A DNA stretch of 64,000 bases from Pseudomonas graminis. Its GTDB lineage: Bacteria; Pseudomonadota; Gammaproteobacteria; Pseudomonadales; Pseudomonadaceae. Both the position numbers and the translations under genes were made by a program. The stretch is from positions 1-64,000 of the forward strand of contig NZ_MDEN01000054.1 of the NCBI RefSeq assembly GCF_001705435.1, read 5' to 3'. How positions within the stretch are numbered: position 1 is the first letter of the stretch; each line of letters starts with the position of its first letter. The notes beneath the pieces are model-generated. The model had not been told where the DNA came from. It did no database searches and was given only the letters and a program-made list of their open reading frames with translations. Below are positions 1-7,817 of this stretch, in pieces.

Positions 1-90
1 GCCAAACCAGGAGCAAGCACCCTTGGTTACTTGGGGTGCTTTTCCAAGTAACTCGCCGAAGGCGAAACAGTCTGCCCCTAGGCAGACGCC
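1..90 (+). repeat. Right-hand end of a long intergenic repeat (copy A)
   Basis: This 90-bp stretch is nearly identical to 16811-16899 and 19277-19366, which are the ends of two longer repeats. It contains two hairpins: GTTACTTGG (26-34) pairing with CCAAGTAAC (44-52), and GTCTGCC/GGCAGAC separated by CCTA. The rest of the copy would lie left of the window. It ends beside the stop of the cupin gene, so this repeat family punctuates both sides of the catabolic locus. Confidence 0.85.
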
Positions 91-118
91 CTTGATCTTG
101 ATCTTGATCTTGATCTTG
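91..118 (+). repeat. CTTGAT hexanucleotide microsatellite
   Basis: Four perfect tandem copies of CTTGAT plus a partial fifth directly follow the copy A repeat. The tract lies in the short gap after the stop of the minus-strand cupin gene. Copies B and C of the long repeat have only a single GATCTTGACC here, so the expansion is specific to this copy. Confidence 0.85.
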
Positions 119-136
119 CTCCAAAGACCGCCGAGG

Positions 137-850
137 TCACTTCACCGCATAGACCTTGCGAACGTAAACCGTACTCGTCCACGCACAAAACGCCCCCTTC
201 ACCACGAACACCGTATCCCCCGGATTAACCGTCACCTCACCCCCTTGGTCATCGGCCAGCGTCACGCTCCCCTCCAACAGATGCATCAACTCATGCAACC
301 GATGCGCACGACCATGGCGCTGATAAGGCGTCGAATCCCAAATCCCCACCTTCAGCGCCGTTACCTCATCCTCGAACAGACTCAACGCCCGACACTGCGG
401 CGCAGGCCCGATCAAAATCGGCGGCTCCAGCGTCGCAGACGGCTCCAGCCACAAATGCGCCGGCAACAGCGTCAACCCAGGGCGCGCAGGGGCGTTCTCC
501 ACATCCACCGCACAAAACGCCCACTCACTGCCACTGCTCGCATGCACCGCGACCCGACTGCCACGGCCAATCACCGCACTCGCGCCGACGCCCAACTCCA
601 GCGTCTGCTCCGCGCTGCTCAACACCACATGCCCCGCGTGCACCACCAGCGTCTCGCTGTAGGGGAAGTCTTCGATCAACGCATCGCCGGTGAGCCGCAC
701 CAGCCCGGCCGACACCCCGTCATCACCGCGCCACGCCACCTGTCGTGCCTCGGCAAAGGGATCAAGCGCGCCCAACGGCGCCGTGTTGAAAGACGTCGCA
801 ACGCCGCTGCCATCAGCGCGCGCCAACAGCAAAATACCGGGAGATGACAT
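137..850 (-). CDS. Two-domain cupin protein
   Basis: A 237-residue protein beginning MSSPGILLLARADGSG, with two beta-barrel cupin-like halves. The C-terminal half has the clearer cupin signature: HRLHELMHLLEGSVTLADD, then NPGDTVFVVKGAFCAW, as in small-molecule-binding or ureidoglycine-aminohydrolase-like cupins (DUF861 type). No signal peptide is visible, so it is probably cytoplasmic. Its start lies 21 bases after the stop of the GNAT gene, so the two are likely co-transcribed. The pair is divergent from the catabolic cluster at 2245, which suggests but does not prove a shared role. Substrate unknown. Confidence 0.75.
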   Translation of the reverse strand: MSSPGILLLARADGSGVATSFNTAPLGALDPFAEARQVAWRGDDGVSAGLVRLTGDALIEDFPYSETLVVHAGHVVLSSAEQTLELGVGASAVIGRGSRVAVHASSGSEWAFCAVDVENAPARPGLTLLPAHLWLEPSATLEPPILIGPAPQCRALSLFEDEVTALKVGIWDSTPYQRHGRAHRLHELMHLLEGSVTLADDQGGEVTVNPGDTVFVVKGAFCAWTSTVYVRKVYAVK

Positions 851-871
851 GGTTAACGCTCCGTAGCAAAG

Positions 872-1723
872 TCAGCCGATCGCCTGGGTGATCAGCGCAA
901 AAGGTTGGACGCCCTGGCTGGCCTCGGGCGCGGTGCCCCGCGCCATCTGCACCACGGTGTCGACGTTCTTCAGGCCCGCGGCTTCGAGCCAGTCGCTCAG
1001 GCCGCAGGACACGGGGATGTCGATGCGCACAAAGGTGTCCGGCACCTGCGCAAGCAACACACCGATCAGGTGCTTGGCCTGCTGGATGTTTTCCGCCACC
1101 ACCGGCCCGATGCAGCGCCCGCGCCCGAATGGCCGCAGCAGGGCGAAACCGCGCAGCTGACCGTCACGCTCGATGCCCATGGCGTGCTCGACTTGCAGGT
1201 CACGCAACACATCGCGGCGGTCGAGGCCGCTGGCGCTCCTGGCGAGGTTGAGCAGGGCGGTCTGATCGTCAGCGCCGAGGGCTCGGCAGATTTCGCCGTC
1301 GGCCAGCTCATCAAGCGCCGGCACCTGCGCCTGGCCCTGATGCTGCTGCACCCGACCAAACTCAACAAAACCCTGGCTGGCATACAACGGCTTGCCGGCG
1401 ACGGTGGCATTGAGGATCGGCGTGCGCGGCTCGCACGCGGCGAGGGCCCTCTCCATCAAGCGGCGTCCAATGCCCTGGCCCTGATAATCGTTGCTGACGA
1501 TCACCAGGCCGATGGTGGCGAAATCACCTTGAGGGCAGACAAAGGCGCTGCCAATCAGGCGTTTGCCATCCATGACCACGAAACCGTCGCTGACCCGGTG
1601 CAACATTGCCCAGTCGTCCAGGCGATGAGGCCATTTCAGTTGCACCGACAGGTCATGGGCGGCGGTCAGGTCGGCCACGGTCATGGGGCGGTAGGTATAA
1701 GAAGGGTGTGGCAGGGCGGACAT
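872..1723 (-). CDS. GNAT-family N-acetyltransferase, tandem-domain
   Basis: A 283-residue protein. The N-terminal half carries a canonical acetyl-CoA loop, VIVSNDYQGQGIGRRLMER (Q/R-x-x-G-x-G/A), around residues 76-94. The C-terminal half (about 150-283) is a second, weaker GNAT-like unit containing GFALLRPFGRGRCIGPVVA. Length and double-unit layout match tandem GNATs rather than single-domain enzymes of about 160 residues. It is the first gene of a two-gene minus-strand unit with the cupin. The acceptor substrate cannot be read from sequence. Confidence 0.82.
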   Translation of the reverse strand: MSALPHPSYTYRPMTVADLTAAHDLSVQLKWPHRLDDWAMLHRVSDGFVVMDGKRLIGSAFVCPQGDFATIGLVIVSNDYQGQGIGRRLMERALAACEPRTPILNATVAGKPLYASQGFVEFGRVQQHQGQAQVPALDELADGEICRALGADDQTALLNLARSASGLDRRDVLRDLQVEHAMGIERDGQLRGFALLRPFGRGRCIGPVVAENIQQAKHLIGVLLAQVPDTFVRIDIPVSCGLSDWLEAAGLKNVDTVVQMARGTAPEASQGVQPFALITQAIG

Positions 1724-2244
1724 GGCGAGGCTCCGTTATGCAGTATTCAAGTGGCACTGGCGCCCTGTATCCCACCTGATTAAAGGGCTGACAAGAGGGC
1801 TCGGGATATTCGGCAGATTCGTCCCGCGCCGAGGGACGCGACCCTACTTCGTACTTAAATCCGGGGCGAGGGCGGCAGCAAATGCCAAGGGTGGATTTTA
1901 TCGTTTCAGCCCCGATGATCGTTCCCACGCGGAGCGAGGGAACGATCAGTGCACTCAAGATCCCCACGCCATACTTTCTGCCGCTTCAACCCCGCATCCT
2001 TGAGCCTCCTCATCACAAAAAGCCCCCTAAAAGCGCACAAACACTGGCCCTGCCCAAGGCTGGCGCGCACCGCAAACTCTGCTGAGGCCAGCCACTAAAA
2101 CGGTGGTTTGTATTGAGCACGGGGCGTTTTAGACGGCATATGCTGATTTCACAGTGATGTAATGAAGCTGTGCTGCAACGAGGCCGCCGCGCCGTCAGGG
2201 CCGCGAACGCTTGCCACACTCAACTGACTTCAGGACCGCACTCC
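1724..2244. other. Intergenic region between divergent units
   Basis: 521 bases with no convincing gene. It must hold the promoters of both the minus-strand GNAT-cupin unit and the plus-strand catabolic cluster, but no strong -35/-10 pair stood out. Around 1918-1946 there is an inverted-repeat motif, GTTCCCACGCGGAGCGAGGGAACGATC in pieces; a related sequence recurs near 16492-16516. Short ORFs here have no family features and are treated as spurious. Confidence 0.5.
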
Positions 2245-2913
2245 ATGAGCTTTCTTCGTCCCAAATTCATCACGTTCGACTGCTACGGCACGCTCACCAA
2301 CTTCCACATGGGCACCATGACCCGCGAGCTCTTCGCCGACCGCGTCAAGCCTGAACAGATGGACCAGTTCGTCAAAGACTTTTCGGCCTATCGCCTGGAT
2401 CAGGTCATGGGCGACTGGCAGCCGTACGACGTCATTCTCAAGACTGCCCTGGCCCGAACCTGCAAACGTTGGGGCGTCGAGTACCGCGATGAAGGCCAGC
2501 TGTATTACGACGCGGTGCCGACCTGGGGCCCCCATGCCGACGTGCCGGCGGGTTTGTCGAAGATCGCCGACAAGATTCCCCTGGTGATCTTCTCCAACGC
2601 CAGCGACAGCCAGATCATGTCCAACGTCGACAAGCTCGGCGCGCCGTTCCACAAGGTCTTCACCGCCGAACAGGCCCAGGCCTACAAGCCGCGTCTGGCC
2701 GCGTTCGAGTTCATGCTTGACAACCTCGGCTGCGGCCCGGAAGACATCTTGCATGTGTCTTCGAGCTTCCGTTACGACCTGATGTCGGCCCATGACATGA
2801 AGATCAAGCACAAGGCGTTCGTGGCCCGCGGTCATGAAGTGCCGGCGAACGCGTTCTTTGAGTACCAGCAGATCACCGACATCGGCGGGCTACCGGCGCT
2901 GGTGGGCCTGTAA
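2245..2913 (+). CDS. HAD-superfamily hydrolase, haloacid dehalogenase type II-like
   Basis: A 222-residue protein starting MSFLRPKFITFDCYGTLTNF. The nucleophile motif FDCYGTL has its Asp at residue 12. Motif II is FSNAS, and a conserved Lys lies in AYKPRLAAFEF. The ATG at 2245 is chosen because the fold begins right after it; the upstream in-frame extension is not HAD-like. True L-2-haloacid dehalogenases have an SSNxxD motif; here the region reads HVSSSFRYDLMSA. The enzyme therefore more likely acts as a phosphatase or unknown hydrolase. It is first in the plus-strand catabolic cluster, 43 bases before the flavoprotein gene. Confidence 0.82.
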   Translation: MSFLRPKFITFDCYGTLTNFHMGTMTRELFADRVKPEQMDQFVKDFSAYRLDQVMGDWQPYDVILKTALARTCKRWGVEYRDEGQLYYDAVPTWGPHADVPAGLSKIADKIPLVIFSNASDSQIMSNVDKLGAPFHKVFTAEQAQAYKPRLAAFEFMLDNLGCGPEDILHVSSSFRYDLMSAHDMKIKHKAFVARGHEVPANAFFEYQQITDIGGLPALVGL

Positions 2914-2956
2914 CTCAAACGCTGCGGCATGCCGGTTAAGACATAAGGGGTTAAAG

Positions 2957-4231
2957 ATGGGCAGTGAATCCTATTGGCTCGACACCGCACCGGCCTTCAC
3001 CGGTGCCCAACTCGGCGGCTTGCCCGGTCAGGTCGACGTGGCGGTGATCGGCGGCGGGTTCACCGGCCTGTCCGCAGCGCGAGCGTTGGCGCTCAAGGGT
3101 GCCAGCGTGGTCGTGCTGGACGCCGGTCGCGTGATCGGCGAAGCCTCGGGGCGCAACGGCGGGCAGTGCAACACCGGCGTGGCGCAGGACTACGCCGGTC
3201 TGCACGCCAGTCTCGGTGCGGCCAAAGCGCGTGCCTATTACCAGGCCTATGAACGCGCGGTGCAGACCGTGGTGTCGCTGGTCGAGCAGGAAAAGATCGC
3301 CTGCAACCTGGTGCGCAACGGCAAGCTCAAGCTGGCGGCCAAACCCCTGCATTACGAAGGCCTGGCCCGCACCTGCGAGCTGATCCGCCAAGAGGTGGAC
3401 GCCGACGTCGAGCTGCTGAATGCCGAGCAAACCCGTGCCGAGGTCAACTCGACGCAATTCCATGGTGCGTTGTTGCAGCGCAATGGCGTGCAGATGCACG
3501 TCGGCCGCTTTGGTGTCGGCCTGGCGGAAGCGGCTGCCCGGAGCGGCGCAATGGTCTACGAACACACCCCGGTCAAGGACTGGAAGCCCCAGGCCGGCGG
3601 TTATCAGGTCAACACCGCCAAGGGCTCGCTGCACGCCGGGCAAGTGTTGCTGGCGACCGGCGCTTGCCAGCACGGTGACCTCGGCTGGTATCGCCGGCGA
3701 ATCGTGCCGGTGGGCAGTTTTGTCATCGCCACGGAAGTCTTGCCCCAGGCGCTGATCGACGAATTATTGCCGCAGCACCGGGCGTACGTGACCAGCCGCA
3801 TGATCGGCAATTACTTCCGCCTGACCCCGGACAACCGCCTGCTGTTTGGCGGCCGTGCACGGTTTGCCATGTCCGACGGCGTGTCCGACGCCAAGAGCGG
3901 CAAGGTGCTGCGGGCGGCGATGCTGAACATGTTCCCGGCGTTGGCCAACGTGAAAATCGATTACTGCTGGGGCGGCCTGGTGGACATGACGTCCGACCGT
4001 CTGCCCCGCGCCGGCCAGCACGGCGGCGTGTTTCATTCCATGGGCTACAGCGGCCATGGCGTGCAGATGTCCGTGCACATGGGCCAGGTCATGGCCGAGG
4101 TCATGGCCGGCAACGCGGCGGCCAATCCGTGGCGTGAACTGGAATGGCCGGCGATCCCCGGGCACTTCGGCAAGCCGTGGTTTCTGCCGTTCGTGGGCGC
4201 GTACTACCGCTTCCAGGACTATCTGCACTGA
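2957..4231 (+). CDS. FAD-dependent oxidoreductase (DAO/PuuB-like amine oxidase)
   Basis: A 424-residue flavoprotein of the D-amino-acid-oxidase fold. The dinucleotide-binding motif VAVIGGGFTG lies at about 28-37, and ASGRNGGQ at about 63-70 is typical of gamma-glutamylputrescine oxidase and glycine-oxidase relatives. A C-terminal GYSGHGVQMS matches the second FAD-contact motif. The start at 2957 places the Rossmann motif at the usual distance from the N-terminus; the longer in-frame ORF from 2834 would overlap the HAD gene. It probably oxidises a primary or secondary amine, releasing an aldehyde or keto acid. It lies 106 bases upstream of the ABC-importer genes. Confidence 0.88.
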   Translation: MGSESYWLDTAPAFTGAQLGGLPGQVDVAVIGGGFTGLSAARALALKGASVVVLDAGRVIGEASGRNGGQCNTGVAQDYAGLHASLGAAKARAYYQAYERAVQTVVSLVEQEKIACNLVRNGKLKLAAKPLHYEGLARTCELIRQEVDADVELLNAEQTRAEVNSTQFHGALLQRNGVQMHVGRFGVGLAEAAARSGAMVYEHTPVKDWKPQAGGYQVNTAKGSLHAGQVLLATGACQHGDLGWYRRRIVPVGSFVIATEVLPQALIDELLPQHRAYVTSRMIGNYFRLTPDNRLLFGGRARFAMSDGVSDAKSGKVLRAAMLNMFPALANVKIDYCWGGLVDMTSDRLPRAGQHGGVFHSMGYSGHGVQMSVHMGQVMAEVMAGNAAANPWRELEWPAIPGHFGKPWFLPFVGAYYRFQDYLH

Positions 4232-4337
4232 AGCCGCACTGAGTCGCCGCTGTAGCGTCACCGTCGTCTGCGTTTCCAGGACGCTCCGGACATCCGTGAG
4301 CACTCGAATATCCCGATCATCGACAGGTAGCCTTGAT

Positions 4338-5975
4338 ATGACTGACCACAAAGACACCCCCGAGCTTATCTCCGGCCCAGACAGCCTGCGGGTATTCGAA
4401 GGCCTCAATCGCGGCATGTCGCGGCGCAACGCCTTGCAGATGCTCGGCCTGGCCGGGGTCGCCGCAGCGGGGGCGGGCAGCCTGTTTGGCAGCGCCGGCA
4501 AACTGTTCGCCGAAGAAGCCACCGCCGGCGGCAAGGGCAAGCCCGGCGGCAAGATCCGTGTGGCCGGCATGTCGAGTTCCACCGCCGACACCCTCGACCC
4601 GGCCAAGGGCGCGCTGTCCACCGACTATGCCCGTCACTACATGTTCTACAACGGCCTGACTCGTTTTGATAAGCACTTGGTGCCGCAGCTGGAACTGGCC
4701 GAGCGCATCGACAACGTTGACGCCACGCTGTGGACCATTACGCTGCGCAAGGACGTGACCTTCCACAACGGCAAAAGCCTCAGCGCCGCCGACGTGGTGT
4801 TCTCCCTCAGCCGCCATAAGGACCCGCTGACCGGTTCCAAAGTCATGCCGCTGATGGAACAGTTCGCCGAAATCAAGGCCACCGGCCCGAACGAAGTGCA
4901 GATTCGCCTCAGCGCCGCGAACGCCGAACTGCCGTCCATTCTCGCCGTGTCGCACCTGCTGATCGTTCCGGAGGGCACCACCGACTTCAACAAAGGCATC
5001 GGCACCGGTCCGTTCACCGTCGGCGAGTTCAAGCCGGGTGTGCGTTCGGTGGCGGTGCGCAACAAGAACTACTGGAAGCCGGGCCTGCCGTACCTCGACG
5101 AGATCGAATTCATCGCCATCGCCGACGAACCGTCGCGGGTCAACGCGCTGTTGTCGGGCGACGTGCACATGATCAACGAGGTCAACCCGCGCTCCACCAC
5201 GCGCATTGCCGCCAGCCCGAAACACCGCGTCGTCGACGCACCGTCGGGTAACTACACCGACTTGATCATTCGCCAGGACCAGCTCCCCGGCAAAAGCCCG
5301 GAATTCACCCAGGCGATGAAACTGCTGCTGGACCGCGAACAGGTCAAGTCCGCCGTCTTCCGTGGCTTCGCCGTGGTCGGCAACGATCACCCTATTGCGC
5401 CGGGTTCACGCTACTTCAACACCGACTTGCCGCAGACGGTCTACGACCCTGAAAAAGCCAAATTCCTGCTGAAGAAAGCCGGCATGGAAAGCATCACCAT
5501 GCCCGTCATGGCGTCGCCTGCCGCGACCGGTTCCGTGGACATCGCCGTTCTGCTGCAGCAATCGGCGAAACAGGCCGGCCTCAAGCTGGACGTCAACCGC
5601 CTGCCCAGCGACGGCTACTGGTCCAACCACTGGATGAAGCACCCGTTGAGCTTCGGCAACATCAACCCGCGACCGAACGCCGACGTGATGTTCTCGCAGT
5701 TCTTCCAGTCCAAGGCGCCGTGGAACGAGTCCGGCTGGCAGAACGATCAGTTCGACCAGTTGCTGATGCTGGCCCGGGGCGAAACCGACGACGCCAAGCG
5801 CGCCAAGATGTACGGCGACATGCAGACCCTGGTGCACGATCACTGCGGCATCGGCGTGCCGGTGTTCATCAGCAACATCGACGGCGTCGACCAGCGTATC
5901 AAGGGCTACGACTCCAACCCGTTGGGCGGCTTCATGGGTTACATGTTCGCCGAGCAGGTGTGGCTGGACGCTTGA
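4338..5975 (+). CDS. ABC transporter substrate-binding protein, family 5 (peptide/opine type)
   Basis: A 545-residue periplasmic binding protein of the DppA/OppA type. The N-terminus has a Tat-like signal: MSRRNALQML at residues 27-36, followed by a hydrophobic AGVAAAGAGSLFGSAG segment, with cleavage expected near residue 58. Family landmarks include ADVVFSLSRHKDPLTGSK and GTGPFTVGEFKPG. Tat export implies folding before transport, which is unusual but known in this family. The gene is followed after 12 bases by the first permease gene. The ligand is unknown; the neighbouring amine oxidase, amidohydrolase and semialdehyde dehydrogenase favour a peptide-, opine- or polyamine-like compound. Confidence 0.92.
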   Translation: MTDHKDTPELISGPDSLRVFEGLNRGMSRRNALQMLGLAGVAAAGAGSLFGSAGKLFAEEATAGGKGKPGGKIRVAGMSSSTADTLDPAKGALSTDYARHYMFYNGLTRFDKHLVPQLELAERIDNVDATLWTITLRKDVTFHNGKSLSAADVVFSLSRHKDPLTGSKVMPLMEQFAEIKATGPNEVQIRLSAANAELPSILAVSHLLIVPEGTTDFNKGIGTGPFTVGEFKPGVRSVAVRNKNYWKPGLPYLDEIEFIAIADEPSRVNALLSGDVHMINEVNPRSTTRIAASPKHRVVDAPSGNYTDLIIRQDQLPGKSPEFTQAMKLLLDREQVKSAVFRGFAVVGNDHPIAPGSRYFNTDLPQTVYDPEKAKFLLKKAGMESITMPVMASPAATGSVDIAVLLQQSAKQAGLKLDVNRLPSDGYWSNHWMKHPLSFGNINPRPNADVMFSQFFQSKAPWNESGWQNDQFDQLLMLARGETDDAKRAKMYGDMQTLVHDHCGIGVPVFISNIDGVDQRIKGYDSNPLGGFMGYMFAEQVWLDA

Positions 5976-5987
5976 GGAGGCAGTGCA

Positions 5988-6944
5988 ATGAATAGCCATA
6001 CGCTGTGGTTGATCTGCCGGCGCCTCGGTGCCGGGGTCGTGACCCTGTTGATCGTGTCCATGGTCGTGTTTGCGATCACGGCCGTGCTGCCGGGCGACGC
6101 GGCGCAGCAATCCCTCGGCCAGTTCGCCACCCCTGAACAGGTGGCGGCGCTTCGCCTGAAACTGGGGCTGGATCAACCCGGCGTCTTGCGCTATCTGCAC
6201 TGGTTGATGAATTTGCTCACCGGCGACATGGGCCAGTCGGTGTCCAACGCCATGCCGGTGGGCGAGTTGATGGCCGGCCGGGTGCCGAACACGCTGATGC
6301 TGGCGGCCGCCACCGCGCTGGTTTCGGTGCCGCTGGCGCTGATCCTCGGCATCGGTTCGGCGATGGGGCGGGGCGGGCGCATCGACAGCTGCCTGAGCTT
6401 CATCACCCTGGCCATGGTCGCGGTGCCTGAGTTTCTGGTGGCGACCCTGGCGGTGCTGATTTTCGCGGTCAACCTCGGTTGGCTGTCGGCGCTGTCCTAC
6501 GCCACCGACATCACTTCGCCGCTGCAGTTTTTGCGCACCTACGCGTTACCGGTGATGACCCTGTGCTGCGTGATCGTGGCGCAGATGGCGCGCATGACCC
6601 GCGCCGCCGTCATTGACCAACTCGACAGCCCGTACGTGGAAATGGCCCGCCTTAAAGGCGTCAGCCCGATCCGCATCGTGCTGCGCCACGCCTTGCCCAA
6701 CGCGATCGGGCCGATTGCCAACGCCATCGCCCTGAGCCTGTCGTACCTGCTCGGCGGGGTGGTGATCGTCGAAACCATCTTCAACTACCCCGGCATTGCC
6801 AGCCTGATGGTGGATGCCGTGACCAACCGCGACATGGCCCTGGTGCAAGCCTGCACCATGCTGTTCTGCGCGGCCTATCTGGCGTTGGTGTTGCTCGCCG
6901 ACCTCTGCGCCATCCTCTCCAACCCGAGGCTGAGAAACCAATGA
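5988..6944 (+). CDS. ABC transporter permease, DppB-like
   Basis: A 318-residue inner-membrane protein. The N-terminal helix LGAGVVTLLIVSMVVFAI is followed by a periplasmic loop and five more hydrophobic segments. The coupling loop EMARLKGVSPIRIVLRHALP is the permease EAA motif that contacts the ATPase. Size and layout match the first permease of dipeptide/oligopeptide importers. A purine-rich GAGGAGG ribosome site precedes the ATG. The stop overlaps the next permease start by four bases (ATGA), implying translational coupling. Confidence 0.93.
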   Translation: MNSHTLWLICRRLGAGVVTLLIVSMVVFAITAVLPGDAAQQSLGQFATPEQVAALRLKLGLDQPGVLRYLHWLMNLLTGDMGQSVSNAMPVGELMAGRVPNTLMLAAATALVSVPLALILGIGSAMGRGGRIDSCLSFITLAMVAVPEFLVATLAVLIFAVNLGWLSALSYATDITSPLQFLRTYALPVMTLCCVIVAQMARMTRAAVIDQLDSPYVEMARLKGVSPIRIVLRHALPNAIGPIANAIALSLSYLLGGVVIVETIFNYPGIASLMVDAVTNRDMALVQACTMLFCAAYLALVLLADLCAILSNPRLRNQ

Positions 6945-7816
6945 ACCCGCTCATTGCGAAATCCAGGCCTGCGTCTTCTGCCCTGGCGCTGGCCAAGGTC
7001 TCCGGCAACCCGTCCTGGCTGGGACTGGTCGGCGCTGCCGTCTGTGTGATCTGGCTGCTGGTGGCGCTGTTCGGCCCGTGGCTGGCGCCGCACCCGGTCG
7101 GCGAAGTGATCTCCGACAACATCTTCGAAGGCTTCAGCCTGGCGCATCCGTTCGGCACCGATTACCTGGGCCGCGACATGCTCAGCCGGGTGCTGGTGGG
7201 CGCGCGCTTCACCGTCGGCCTGTCGCTGGTGGCGGCGCTGTTGGCCAGCTTCTTCGGCACCGGCTGCGCGCTGCTGTCGGTGGTTTCGCCCAAGTGGCTG
7301 GACGAAATCATCAGCCGGATCATGGACGCGTTCATTTCGATCCCGAGCAAGATGCTCGCGCTGATCATGGTCTCGGCGTTTGGCTCGTCGGTCACGCTGC
7401 TGATCTGCACGGCGGTGATCAGCTACATCCCCGGTTCGTTCCGGGTGGCCCGCAGCATGGCGGTCAATATCGAAGCCCTGGAATACGTGCAAGTGGCGCG
7501 CACCCGGGGCGAAGGCAAGCTGTACGTCGCGTGCCGGGAAATCCTGCCGAACATGCTTAACCCGGTGCTGACCGACCTCGGCCTGCGTTTCGGCTACATC
7601 GTGCTGTTGCTCAGCGGCATGAGTTTTCTGGGCCTGGGCGTACAACCGCCCGACGCCGACCTCGGCTCGCTGGTGCGGGAAAACATCGGCGGCCTCAATC
7701 AGGGCGCGATGGCGATCATCATTCCGGCGCTGGCCATCGGCACGCTGACCATCGGCGTCAATCTGCTGATCGACTACCTGTCATCGCGACGCGGTCGACG
7801 CGCAGGAGGCCATTGA
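6941..7816 (+). CDS. ABC transporter permease, DppC-like
   Basis: A 291-residue second permease. It has an N-terminal membrane anchor (residues about 24-46), then the family motif HPFGTDYLGRDMLSRVLVGA, and the EAA coupling loop around YVQVARTRGEGKLYVACREI. C-terminal FLGLGVQPPDADLGSLVREN is typical of DppC/OppC proteins. The start overlaps the stop of the upstream permease by ATGA. The ATPase gene begins one base after its stop codon. Confidence 0.93.
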   Translation: MNPLIAKSRPASSALALAKVSGNPSWLGLVGAAVCVIWLLVALFGPWLAPHPVGEVISDNIFEGFSLAHPFGTDYLGRDMLSRVLVGARFTVGLSLVAALLASFFGTGCALLSVVSPKWLDEIISRIMDAFISIPSKMLALIMVSAFGSSVTLLICTAVISYIPGSFRVARSMAVNIEALEYVQVARTRGEGKLYVACREILPNMLNPVLTDLGLRFGYIVLLLSGMSFLGLGVQPPDADLGSLVRENIGGLNQGAMAIIIPALAIGTLTIGVNLLIDYLSSRRGRRAGGH

Positions 7817-7817
7817 T

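Noticed and set aside
2834..2956. Longer N-terminus for the DAO-type flavoprotein
   Set aside because: It would overlap the HAD gene by 80 bases and precede the Rossmann motif with a non-homologous extension; ATG 2957 gives the normal spacing.
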